42,067 bases of DNA, from positions 1 through 42,067 of IMG/VR virus record IMGVR_UViG_3300025128_000101; one strand, 5' to 3'. The translations under genes were made by a program, and so were the position numbers. Shown here one piece after another: positions 8,620-17,678 of this stretch. The DNA is from a virus. The stretch's first letter is position 1. Each line of letters starts with the position of its first letter. The notes beneath the pieces were generated by a model. That model was not told where the DNA came from and ran no database searches. It worked only from the letters and a program-made list of their open reading frames with translations.

Positions 8620-8787
8620 ATGAGCAAAAAAGTTAATAAAAGTTTTAACAAGAGACAAGAAGCTGCGTTGAAAAAACACGCACCCCACCACACTAAAAAG
8701 CATATGACTGAAATGAAAAAGTTAATGCGAGCAGGTAAGACTTTTACAGAGTCCCACAAAGTCGCGATGAAAAAGGTTGGTAGGTAA
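8620..8787 (+). CDS. Tiny basic phage protein (55 aa)
   Basis: A 55-residue Lys/His-rich protein reading MSKKVNKSFNKRQEAALKK at its start and FTESHKVAMKKVGR at its end. It starts with ATG three bases after the previous stop and ends just before the spanin start. Short proteins of this pattern recur in phages next to the preceding basic protein. The helix-turn-helix-like spacing (HMTEMKKLMRAGKTFTESHK) suggests a small helical DNA-associated protein. Function unknown. Confidence 0.65.
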   Translation: MSKKVNKSFNKRQEAALKKHAPHHTKKHMTEMKKLMRAGKTFTESHKVAMKKVGR

Positions 8788-8788
8788 T

Positions 8789-9229
8789 ATGGGCTTGAAG
8801 CTTAGTGCAGGGCTGGGGGTGATTTTAATCATTGTGGCTGGAGCTTTTAAGATGTATTACGATAAGTCTCAGGCTGAGATTAAATCGTTTCATTTACAAT
8901 TAGAACGTTCAATCCAGAACCAAAAGACCCTGGAAAGTACCATTGAGCAGCAGAATGAGAACCTTGAACAAACTATCAACAACCAACAGCGTATGGTTGA
9001 ACAGATAGAACGGTTAAGTGATGAAAATCAACAAGCACAGATCGAGGTTGAGAATATCAGAAAAAAGTTCTCAAAGCACGACTTGAATGTATTGTCATTG
9101 AGAAAACCAGGACTGATAGAAAATATAGTGAATCGCGGAACGAGGACCGTGGGGGCAGAGTTTGAAAAACTTACTAACCCGTACCAGTTTAATGAAAGTC
9201 ATAATAGTATTAGTATTACTGCTAATTAG
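8789..9229 (+). CDS. Inner-membrane spanin (i-spanin, Rz-like)
   Basis: A 146-residue protein with an N-terminal membrane helix (about residues 4-24, LSAGLGVILIIVAGAFKM) and then a long Gln/Glu-rich coiled coil to about residue 100. This is the Rz-type inner spanin layout, with the body in the periplasm. An upstream TTG at 8777 is in frame, but ATG at 8789 is preferred because it gives the signal anchor directly. The outer spanin gene starts inside this gene in another frame. Confidence 0.72.
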   Translation: MGLKLSAGLGVILIIVAGAFKMYYDKSQAEIKSFHLQLERSIQNQKTLESTIEQQNENLEQTINNQQRMVEQIERLSDENQQAQIEVENIRKKFSKHDLNVLSLRKPGLIENIVNRGTRTVGAEFEKLTNPYQFNESHNSISITAN

Positions 9230-9581
9230 TGGTTGTTCATGGTTCGGGGGTTCAAAAACCTCGATCCCTGAAGTTAGACCAGTTGAGGTTGTAACGGTGG
9301 TGAAAGAGGCTCCGATGTATCATCCCCCGTTACCAAACGCAATAACATTTCTTCCAGTAGAATGGAAGATATTGACTCCTGAAACGATGGAGGAGTATTT
9401 AAAGGACTTAGAGGAAGGAAACGCCCCTGCGAACGCTTGGCATTCACTTACTTCTAAGGGTTATGAGAACTTATCAGGTAATATTGCAGATATAAAACGC
9501 TATATCCGTCAGACGCTTTCAATAGTAAAATATTACCGCGAGCTTGACGACAAAAAGCAAGAGGAGCAGGAAACAGAGTAA
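9192..9581 (+). CDS. Outer-membrane lipoprotein spanin (o-spanin, Rz1-like)
   Basis: From ATG at 9192 the protein opens with a lipoprotein signal, MKVIIVLVLLLISGC, whose Cys15 is the lipidation site. A Pro-rich segment (PEVRPVEV, PMYHPPLPN) and a helical C-terminus follow. It overlaps the i-spanin by 38 bases in another frame, an arrangement typical of Rz/Rz1 pairs. The pair would fuse inner and outer membranes at the last step of lysis. A longer frame beginning with TTG at 9162 exists but hides the signal peptide. Confidence 0.72.
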   Translation: MKVIIVLVLLLISGCSWFGGSKTSIPEVRPVEVVTVVKEAPMYHPPLPNAITFLPVEWKILTPETMEEYLKDLEEGNAPANAWHSLTSKGYENLSGNIADIKRYIRQTLSIVKYYRELDDKKQEEQETE

Positions 9582-10612
9582 TGCCTTCTATATACAGTGA
9601 CGAAATGAGAGAGAATATTTTGGCAGATTTCTCTAGTAAAAACCCTAAAGTCTCTGCGTCTATTATAGAACGCTTTGGAGAAAACCCTCGTAGTAAAGGT
9701 ATTGGCGCATTAGAAGCCGAGCAGTATCGTGCGATGGTAGATGCACCGTTACAAAGCAGCCCTGTTATGGCTTGGGGGGGATGGCGAGCTAAGAGGAGAG
9801 CAGGGGAAAAACCTTTTAGAGATTGGTTTAAGAACAGATCCTCTGTCGATACTGATCTTGTTGATGCGGAACTTAGCGCAGAAGACATCACATTCGGAGA
9901 AGATTTAGATACTTCTTCATTTGATAATCTTCAACCAGAAGATTTAGCGGGATACACACCCGAAGCTAGTGCCAGTGCTAGTGCTGAAGCTAACCCTTGG
10001 GTTAAGGGTGCTTCAGGTATAGTTGATGCGGTTTTTGCGTTAGCTAATTTGGCACAAGCAGGAAAGGACACAGAAGCCCCTACTAAAGCTCCCCGATGGA
10101 GAGCACCTAGGACCAGTGAGATAAAAGGAGTTGGTGGCATAGGTATGGCCTTGGGCGGTAGACCTAGACGATACGAAGAAGGGTCTGAGGGTGGTATACA
10201 AGACCCAATACTTGAACACGGTGATCCTGGTTTGATTGAGACACTGCGTTTTCTTGGACTAAGCGATGAAGCAATAGTTAAATTTGTAAACACCGTAGGA
10301 GATATACCTAAAAGCGTAGCAGACTCAGCTATTTATCTTGGACAAAAAGCTAGAGACGCAGGAATATTAGAAGAACCACGACAGCCTGATAACGGTATGA
10401 ATGACGGAGGAACCGTCCTTAACCGTAGGTTGTTTCTTGGCGGTGGTGAAGTAGACGGGATCGGTGGTGAGCGAGATGATTTAGTACCGATATGGGCCAG
10501 TGATAGAGAATACGTTGTCTCTGCTAATGGAGTACGACGAATGGGAGGGGGCAACCACGCACGTGGGATTGAAGCCCTTGATAAAGTAAATAACAATGGA
10601 AGACTTGTCTAA
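9581..10612 (+). CDS. Putative virion structural protein
   Basis: A 343-residue protein. Around residues 130-140 it has an Ala/Ser-rich linker (EASASASAEANPW). The C-terminus contains GGGEVDGIGGERDDLVPIW followed by REYVVSANGVRRMGGG, a pattern repeatedly found at the ends of phage virion or tail proteins ('SDGEYVVNA...' type). It overlaps the spanin and the next gene by one base each, so it belongs to the late structural operon. Exact role unknown. Confidence 0.6.
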   Translation: MPSIYSDEMRENILADFSSKNPKVSASIIERFGENPRSKGIGALEAEQYRAMVDAPLQSSPVMAWGGWRAKRRAGEKPFRDWFKNRSSVDTDLVDAELSAEDITFGEDLDTSSFDNLQPEDLAGYTPEASASASAEANPWVKGASGIVDAVFALANLAQAGKDTEAPTKAPRWRAPRTSEIKGVGGIGMALGGRPRRYEEGSEGGIQDPILEHGDPGLIETLRFLGLSDEAIVKFVNTVGDIPKSVADSAIYLGQKARDAGILEEPRQPDNGMNDGGTVLNRRLFLGGGEVDGIGGERDDLVPIWASDREYVVSANGVRRMGGGNHARGIEALDKVNNNGRLV

Positions 10613-11817
10613 TGGCAGATCCAGCATATAGTTATCAGAAACCGGACCAATACCTTTATAACCTGTTAGCCGGTACAGGAGGTCTTCTTCCAGGAGTTTC
10701 TGATTATTACAAAAGCCAATTTGAGAACCTAGGAGCTGCAGATAGTAGCCCGTTTACTTATACCGGTGAGCGTATTGCAGGATTCTCTCCTAGAGAACAA
10801 TATGCAATGCAGCTGGCTGACCAAGGGGTCGGTTCTTATCAACCTTATTTTCAACGTGCTGCAGGATTAACTGAAGACTCCCTCGCTACGCAAGGAGCCG
10901 GTGCGTCCGAAGCAGCAGCCGCTATACGCCGCGCACAGGGTATGGGGGAGGATTATACCCGTTTAGGCTTAGATACGCTTAAAGAGGGTTATAGGCGCGG
11001 AGATCAGCTAACGGGAGAGTCGGCTAGGCGGTTAAGAGATACGGCTTCGGCTCAGTACGATCCTTCTCAGGCATATAAAGATTACATGAATCCTTACGAG
11101 GATGAAGTAGTTCAACAAGCAATGAAAGATATTCGAGAATCATCAGCCCAAGGAGATATTGGTCGACGGGCCGGTGAGATAGGACAAGGTGGCTTCGGTG
11201 GCTCTCGTTCCAGATTAACCCAAGGTGAGTCTGAGCGAGCCAGAGACCGTGGAATGATGGAAGCAGTATCCGGTATTCGTTCTCAAGGGTATCAACAAGC
11301 TCAAGAACAGGGTATGAGTGAGTTCGGTAGACAACAACAAGCTAGACAAGCAGCGGCAGCGGGTCTTGGAGGACTAGGACAGCAACGCTTTGGGATGGCT
11401 TCAACTACTGGACAAGGACTCGGGGCCGGTGGACAACAAATGTACGGTATGGGTTTTGGGGCTGGTCAAGGTTTACAAGGTATTGCAGGTCAACTAGGTG
11501 CAGCACAGGCCGCTGGTGCAGGACAGTATCAAGGTTATGGCTCGGCAATGCCAGGATTAATAGCAGGAGATGTACAGTCTCAACTAGGTATCGGCGGTAT
11601 GAACCGAGCTAGAAACCAAGCTCTAATGGATCTCAACTACCAGAACTTCGTAGGCCAGTACAACTTACCGGCTCAGTTGTTCCAAGGTTACGGAAACTTC
11701 CTAACAGGCGCAGGACCACTACTAGGTGGTACAGGGTACTCTGGGCCTACAATGCCGACTTATACAGCCGCTGGTGCCGCTGGTACTGGCGCTGGGTACG
11801 GCGGCGGGACATACTAA
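10612..11817 (+). CDS. Gly/Gln/Ala-rich virion protein
   Basis: A 401-residue protein. The first third is helical, with FSPREQYAMQLADQGVG and EAAAAIRRAQG. The middle (GEIGQGGFGGSRSRLTQGES) resembles proteins of phage tail or internal-virion modules. The last 150 residues are dominated by Gly, Gln, Met and Ala. I recall similar proteins only as hypothetical virion proteins of marine phages. An ejection or internal role is plausible from composition and neighbours. Confidence 0.6.
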   Translation: MADPAYSYQKPDQYLYNLLAGTGGLLPGVSDYYKSQFENLGAADSSPFTYTGERIAGFSPREQYAMQLADQGVGSYQPYFQRAAGLTEDSLATQGAGASEAAAAIRRAQGMGEDYTRLGLDTLKEGYRRGDQLTGESARRLRDTASAQYDPSQAYKDYMNPYEDEVVQQAMKDIRESSAQGDIGRRAGEIGQGGFGGSRSRLTQGESERARDRGMMEAVSGIRSQGYQQAQEQGMSEFGRQQQARQAAAAGLGGLGQQRFGMASTTGQGLGAGGQQMYGMGFGAGQGLQGIAGQLGAAQAAGAGQYQGYGSAMPGLIAGDVQSQLGIGGMNRARNQALMDLNYQNFVGQYNLPAQLFQGYGNFLTGAGPLLGGTGYSGPTMPTYTAAGAAGTGAGYGGGTY

Positions 11818-11819
11818 TA

Positions 11820-14045
11820 ATGGCATACCAGTTTCAACCAATAGGACCGGCAAAAACCGAGGGCATTGGAGGGATTTTAACTCCTAAGCTGCAGCCAGCT
11901 GCTAAACTGCAGACCGGTACGCCAATAAGACCTAAAGATGAACCGGACAGTAAGAAACAGCTTACCGGTGCTTTATTAGGAATGCTGGGGCCATCTCTAG
12001 GTAAGCTGGGTGTTAAAGGACTTGGTGCATTGATGGGAGAAAAAGCTCCCGACTGGATGCAATTAGAAAGAGAAGATGAACGCATTGTTCAAGAACAAGC
12101 ATTAGAAGCCCAAAAACTAGCTGAAATGTCTGCCCCGGAACGGTATGAGTATCAGAAAAGAAAACAAAAAGTAGACCAGTTTTTACCTCAATACAAAACG
12201 CCCAAAAGACCTACTGCATTAGGTGAACTTATAGAAGGACTAGGTACTTATGCTCCTGGATTCTTTCTAGGTGACGATGCAACCGAGGCTTATATTAAAG
12301 GCGCACAAACCACGTCTAAAAGATTAGGTGATTATGATGACTCTGTTCTACAAGCAGCTCTTTCTAGGATAGAGGAGCGGGGTAAGGTTTTAAGCGAAGA
12401 CGTAGAGTTAGACAGAGAAACAAAATACTCGGCTTATTTAGACGTAGCAACAAATAGAGCTGTACCAGTAACTAGGGACACACTTAAAAGTTCAGATGGT
12501 TTAGTACAATGGGTTGTAAGCCAAGGTGATTCTAATGTTGATTTTTACCACGATTCAAATACAAATAAGAAAATAACTGTTCCTAAAGGACAAGCCTATA
12601 CTAATAACCGTTTTGCTTTTGACGACCAGGATCTTCCTAGTGCCCAGCAAGTAAACTTTATAAATGAAGACGATCCGACCGAACGTGCGTATGGCGTATT
12701 TTACCCTGAAGCAACTAAACCTGACGGAACTCGTGGACCGTTAACTATAATACAGGATCCTGATGGTGGGGTTCCTAGAACTATAGATGAGTGGAGAGCT
12801 CTCAAGAAAAATTGGATACTTGATCAACGGGGTATAGAAGGCGCACCGGCTCTAAAGAAAGGAAAGCAAGAAATTGCTGATATGTTTGCAGATAGAGATC
12901 TTGCATATACAATGCTTAATGGTGTGTTGGACTCAGGCCATGTCGTTTTATCTATAGCTAAACAGGCTGTAGATGATCCCTCAAAAGGCTTAGAAGCGTT
13001 TACGAACACAGGAGTCTTAGCTAACAGGTTGTTTAACGGCCTAAACAATGAAATAGCTACTCTTGATTCTTTTGTATCTAAGAACTTTGGGCTTGATACG
13101 AAAGACATCATTACCGCCCAAATGCGGAACGCGCAAGCAAATAACCTAGCTACGGCTAACGTACTGGGTGTTTATGCAGCAGCTAATCAACATGCAGCAG
13201 CTTATCAAAATTACACAGGAACAGGACCTCTAACGAATGCTCAAAAAAGAGCAGACCAAGACTTAATAGATGCATTGGCTCGGTTAGAAGGCGGTACTTC
13301 TGGTGATGTTATGCGCCGTGACGGAAGTGTTTTTAGTTTTGGAGACCCAGACTCTATTAGACAAAACGTAACAACTCGAGGCCGTTTAATTGCTGCTCAA
13401 ATACGACTAGCTTATTCGGCTGCTGCCGCTTCTGGTCAAACAGGTAGAACTTTGTCAGATAAAGACGTTGCCAATTTCTTACAACAAGTTGGTTATGAGT
13501 CAAGCGAACCACTGGACGTAGGTACACGAACCGCAGAATTCATAGCTAGTCAAATCAGGCAGTTCGACACAACAAGCCCAACTTTTAGTAATTTGTTGAA
13601 TTTATCTCGCTCTCAAACACAAGGAGACGTTAAAAATCTAAACGAAGAAATTTCTAATATTTTTAGAATAGAGCCTTCTAAGTTAAAACAGCTAATGGAA
13701 AGAGATGAGGCCGGTAATTTTGTTTTAAATGAAGACGAAGCAGATGCACTTAGAGCTGAAATTAAGCGAGATATATCCCTTAACAGTAACGCCCGAGCTA
13801 ATCCGTTTTTTGCATATAATCCTCAAACGAGACGGTGGACTTATCAAGGGTTTGAAGACCAGTTTAAGAAAAGAGCTACTATCGATCCTGTAATTAAAAG
13901 ATACATGGACAGGGGAGGGTATTTCGACACCTTCAATATCAATAAGAACACTTTCTTATATGAATCTCCTGAAGAACAAGAGAAAAACACACAACAAGGT
14001 ACTGGTAAACGCCCTAGTGGTGGAAAGCCTCTGGGTAGCACATAA
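11820..14045 (+). CDS. Large putative internal virion / ejection protein (741 aa)
   Basis: The N-terminus is low-complexity and Pro/Gly-rich with hydrophobic helices (LTGALLGMLGPSLGKLGVKG at about 50-70, LIEGLGTYAPGFFLG at about 138-153). The rest is helical and polar, including GQTGRTLSDKDVANFLQQVG near residue 545. The end is Lys/Gly-rich. No enzymatic motif is visible. It is the second of four large consecutive genes, which in podoviruses usually encode ejected internal proteins. Function inferred from context only. Confidence 0.6.
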   Translation: MAYQFQPIGPAKTEGIGGILTPKLQPAAKLQTGTPIRPKDEPDSKKQLTGALLGMLGPSLGKLGVKGLGALMGEKAPDWMQLEREDERIVQEQALEAQKLAEMSAPERYEYQKRKQKVDQFLPQYKTPKRPTALGELIEGLGTYAPGFFLGDDATEAYIKGAQTTSKRLGDYDDSVLQAALSRIEERGKVLSEDVELDRETKYSAYLDVATNRAVPVTRDTLKSSDGLVQWVVSQGDSNVDFYHDSNTNKKITVPKGQAYTNNRFAFDDQDLPSAQQVNFINEDDPTERAYGVFYPEATKPDGTRGPLTIIQDPDGGVPRTIDEWRALKKNWILDQRGIEGAPALKKGKQEIADMFADRDLAYTMLNGVLDSGHVVLSIAKQAVDDPSKGLEAFTNTGVLANRLFNGLNNEIATLDSFVSKNFGLDTKDIITAQMRNAQANNLATANVLGVYAAANQHAAAYQNYTGTGPLTNAQKRADQDLIDALARLEGGTSGDVMRRDGSVFSFGDPDSIRQNVTTRGRLIAAQIRLAYSAAAASGQTGRTLSDKDVANFLQQVGYESSEPLDVGTRTAEFIASQIRQFDTTSPTFSNLLNLSRSQTQGDVKNLNEEISNIFRIEPSKLKQLMERDEAGNFVLNEDEADALRAEIKRDISLNSNARANPFFAYNPQTRRWTYQGFEDQFKKRATIDPVIKRYMDRGGYFDTFNINKNTFLYESPEEQEKNTQQGTGKRPSGGKPLGST

Positions 14046-14047
14046 AC

Positions 14048-17000
14048 ATGGCCCAAGCACCTCAAACAATATCACAAGCAACAGCATTAAAAATCTCTGA
14101 TGATTCGTTGTTCTATACAAACCCTTCTTTTTTAGACTATAGAGACAGTCGTGTAGGGGAATTTAACAACACGGCTTTTGCTAAAAAAAGTCCGGCTACG
14201 GATGAAACTTATAATGTTCTTGATATTATTAGAACGGCTCCTTATGAAACCGATATAGCGTTCGGGGTTGAGTTTGGTGATGGTACCTCTAAACAATTTT
14301 TTCCTGATGCACAAGAACGATTTTTACAACTAGATTTTTTAGAAAACATATTAGACGACAGTTTTACTAATGAGTTTATAGAAGAAAAAAGAGAAAAACT
14401 AGCGGCAGCTGGGTACACTAGAGAAAAATTAGAATCTCTTTACAACCGCGAGCAACACACAGAATTTTTAAAATATCTAACAAGTGTTAAAGATTTAGAA
14501 GGATTGGAATACACCCCAAGAACGAGAGAAAAACAACCCCCAACTGCTCCTTTTTTACCAATACAAATGGTTCTCGAAAAAGGAAAAGAAACTTTATTCG
14601 ATATGAATGAAGATCAAAGAGCACAATCTGCTGCTAGAGGGGCTGACCCAGATGTAAACTATATGTCTCTTGTTAAAGATAGTGATTTAAAAGTTGGCGA
14701 TTTAGACGCTTATACAGACCTAATTAGAGGTCGTCAACTAGGTTCTCGTGAACCAGATGTGATAGAGATGGAAGATTTAATCCACCGTTTCGACCCTACT
14801 GCTCAAATTTCTCCAATGGATTTTAACAATCCGAATGATGGTCAATTTGTAATAAAAAGTGAGTTATTAACAGGGGGAAAACCTGTTCCTTTTGGAAATA
14901 TTCAACCAACAGAAGACCCTGAGTCACTGTGGGCTGAAACCAAAACTATATTAGGCCAAGAAGCTCCTTCTGCAATAGTTGGTGGTGGTTTTATATCGTT
15001 AGCTCAAAAGGGGATTAGAAAATCCATAGAAAAACAAACTAAACGCAATGCAGATCGTTTAGAAAAAGGGGAGTTAGATCTTGAAACTTCAGGTATTTTT
15101 AGTAGAACAGGAAGGGTTGCAAAACTAGCAGCTGTTTCTGGTATAGCGGAAGCGGTTGCAGAAGCATCAAGACTATATGCAGGAAAACTAACAGGTCGCA
15201 ACCCTAGAATGTCTGATTATCAGATATTTAAAAAATCTGGTCTTGCAGCTGCCTATGCTGCGGCAGGAGAGTTTGGAGGAGAACTTGTTATAAAAGCCTT
15301 CGGTAAAGTAAAAAATATGTTTACTGGGGAAAGGCTTCCTGAAACACTCCTTGCGCGGTTACGAGCTAGTGGTGAAATATTAAGGAGAAAAAAAGCAAGA
15401 CTAAAAGATGAAACTGATCTCGATATTTCTCAAACACTGCTTAATGAGTATGTAATAGATGCAGGAGGAGAGGTCGGCGAAGAACTTTTTTCTTTAGGAG
15501 ATTTAACTCAAGACAAAGTATTGCAAGCTATTGAAAATAATCTTTTACAGGTTATGGACAGAGGATCAGAAGGGTATATAGCTCTTAATCGTCTTTTAAA
15601 TAACCAAGGTAATTCTTTAGACCGTTACTATGAAGCTATTAATATTCGATTAGGACCAGATCAAGAGCTGGGTCGCGAAGCCTTTAATGAAATAGTTAAT
15701 CGAATAAAACTTGAAAGAAGACAAAAACAAAAACAAGCTGTAGAAGAAGATATTTACGGTATTGAACAACAACTTGATCTTGACGAAATGGTTCCTGGAG
15801 CACGTCCTGACGCGCCTACTTCTGATTTAACAGATTCAGTTCAGAAAATAGTCGAAGGTGGGAGAGTTGACTACCCTCAGTACACCTCTGAAATTATGAC
15901 AATGTATCGTCAACTTGTTGATCCGATTCGAGAAGAATATCGAGAAGTGTTTGACAAGACGGTAGCTGATATAGATGGTAATGATTTTAAACCTTACGAA
16001 GAAAAACTCGTTACATTACCTAAATACATTAGCAAACAAGTCCAAGATATGGTCAGGGCAAATAGACCTGAAGATAGAATTTTTAGCACAACTGATGACG
16101 CAGAAATTGCAGAAGTTATGAGGACGATTTTACAAAATCGTGCTGATGAAGGCATTAGTATCGAACTGTTAACTGCTCCGCAACCTTTTACAGAACAGCG
16201 ACGAGTTTCAGTAAGAGAGCTACAACAAACAATAGACGGGTTAGAAGATCTTTTTAATTCTCATCAAAACCCAAAAGTAAGAGAAGAAGGCAAAAAATTA
16301 ATAGCAGGGTTAGTAGAAGCTAGAGAAGATGCTTTTAGAATTCTTTATAAAAGAATGACAGGGGCAAAAAGCGCACCTACCCTTAAGGGTAATCCGAAAG
16401 GGTATGAAGAGATGTTAAACACTGTCGGTGGTGACATTGTAGACATAAAAAGACGAATAAGAGAAGCGCAAGATGAAGCCGATGGCTCTTATATTTATCA
16501 AATTGCCACTAAAGAACCTAGTGAATTAGGTGCGTATGTGCTTAATAGTAAACCCTCTAACTTAGAAGGACTGACAAAAGTTCTTAGTCAAAGCCCAGAA
16601 GGTTTAGAAAAACTCCAACAAATAAGGCAACTTGTTTTTGATGCCCTAGAGCGAGAAGTGAGCGGGGATGGCGCAACTCGAGTACAACAAGCTGATCGAC
16701 TTCGTAAATTATCAAATCGAAATAAAGAACAATTTGAAATTTTATTCCCAGACACTGAGTTTAATCCAAAAGAGTTTGCAAAATTAAAACAAGATTTGCA
16801 AAATAAAGAGGGAATACTTCGTCAAGTAAACGCTTTACTTGAAGGTATGGTTAACCCAGAAACAGGTGAAGCTATAGGAAGTCCAATAGAACTTGTTGAT
16901 CTCTATATGAATATGAGTCAAAAACAAAAACAAGATTTTAGAGGGACTGATGCATTCTATAAACTACAAGAACTTTCTAAATTAGCTGACCAAGAACCTA

Positions 17001-17677
17001 ATTTAAGAACTGCATTTAAAACTGATCTTGAACGAAGAATGCGTAATCTTATGGGCTTAGATGCAGCTACTGCACTAACCCGTGGAGAAGTATTTAGAAA
17101 GGCAAGCACTCGAAGCGAAAGTGGGTTTGATTTAACTGAATTACAAAATATGTTTTTAGTTCCTTATCAAAACGAAAAAGCGTTGGCAGACGACTTAGGT
17201 CTTATTGTTGGAGAAGAAGACGCCTTAGAATACGCTAAACATTTAAGAAATTTTGCTAGACGTGCAAGACTATTAACTCAAAAAGAAAAACCAAAACCAG
17301 GAGATCCTAATAAGCTGCAGACTATTATGGACCATGCAGCAGGAACAGTTACTCGTCTTCGTAAAGGTTTTTTTGGCCAGCTTTCTCGAGCAGGGTATAG
17401 AAGTCATTTGATTTTAGATGAACTTGGCCCAAAAGTAGCAGACCATTTAGCTATTATTTTCGCAAACCCTAAAAAACTAGATGAGTTTATGAAGGTTTAC
17501 GATAATAAACGTGTACCCCTCAACGGTGTTCAACGAGTAATTGCTCAAATCGCACTTGGACGAGAAGGGGCTGAGGACGTAGAAGAAACAGAAGTTGAAC
17601 AGTTTAAGAGAAAAGTTTCAGAAGAATTCGACCTTCCTAGGTACGATGTATTTTTAGAAAACGTGTACGGTAGATGA
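14048..17677 (+). CDS. Giant helical virion protein, probable ejection protein (1209 aa)
   Basis: The largest gene in the window. About residues 305-430 form an Ala/Gly-rich part with hydrophobic helices (SAIVGGGFISLAQKG, VAKLAAVSGIAEAVAEA, AAYAAAGEFGGELVIKAF) that could contact membrane. The remainder is charged and helical (for example KLERRQKQKQAVEEDIYGIE). No transglycosylase or protease motif is evident. Size, helicity and position in the late operon fit a podovirus ejection protein (T7 gp16-like role) without detectable homology. It is more AT-rich than its neighbours. Confidence 0.6.
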   Translation: MAQAPQTISQATALKISDDSLFYTNPSFLDYRDSRVGEFNNTAFAKKSPATDETYNVLDIIRTAPYETDIAFGVEFGDGTSKQFFPDAQERFLQLDFLENILDDSFTNEFIEEKREKLAAAGYTREKLESLYNREQHTEFLKYLTSVKDLEGLEYTPRTREKQPPTAPFLPIQMVLEKGKETLFDMNEDQRAQSAARGADPDVNYMSLVKDSDLKVGDLDAYTDLIRGRQLGSREPDVIEMEDLIHRFDPTAQISPMDFNNPNDGQFVIKSELLTGGKPVPFGNIQPTEDPESLWAETKTILGQEAPSAIVGGGFISLAQKGIRKSIEKQTKRNADRLEKGELDLETSGIFSRTGRVAKLAAVSGIAEAVAEASRLYAGKLTGRNPRMSDYQIFKKSGLAAAYAAAGEFGGELVIKAFGKVKNMFTGERLPETLLARLRASGEILRRKKARLKDETDLDISQTLLNEYVIDAGGEVGEELFSLGDLTQDKVLQAIENNLLQVMDRGSEGYIALNRLLNNQGNSLDRYYEAINIRLGPDQELGREAFNEIVNRIKLERRQKQKQAVEEDIYGIEQQLDLDEMVPGARPDAPTSDLTDSVQKIVEGGRVDYPQYTSEIMTMYRQLVDPIREEYREVFDKTVADIDGNDFKPYEEKLVTLPKYISKQVQDMVRANRPEDRIFSTTDDAEIAEVMRTILQNRADEGISIELLTAPQPFTEQRRVSVRELQQTIDGLEDLFNSHQNPKVREEGKKLIAGLVEAREDAFRILYKRMTGAKSAPTLKGNPKGYEEMLNTVGGDIVDIKRRIREAQDEADGSYIYQIATKEPSELGAYVLNSKPSNLEGLTKVLSQSPEGLEKLQQIRQLVFDALEREVSGDGATRVQQADRLRKLSNRNKEQFEILFPDTEFNPKEFAKLKQDLQNKEGILRQVNALLEGMVNPETGEAIGSPIELVDLYMNMSQKQKQDFRGTDAFYKLQELSKLADQEPNLRTAFKTDLERRMRNLMGLDAATALTRGEVFRKASTRSESGFDLTELQNMFLVPYQNEKALADDLGLIVGEEDALEYAKHLRNFARRARLLTQKEKPKPGDPNKLQTIMDHAAGTVTRLRKGFFGQLSRAGYRSHLILDELGPKVADHLAIIFANPKKLDEFMKVYDNKRVPLNGVQRVIAQIALGREGAEDVEETEVEQFKRKVSEEFDLPRYDVFLENVYGR

Positions 17678-17678
17678 T

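Noticed and set aside
9454-10596. Minus-strand frames of 87-145 residues at 9454-9891, 9931-10293 and 10333-10596
   Set aside because: Entirely inside a well-supported plus-strand virion gene; composition is that of antisense codons.
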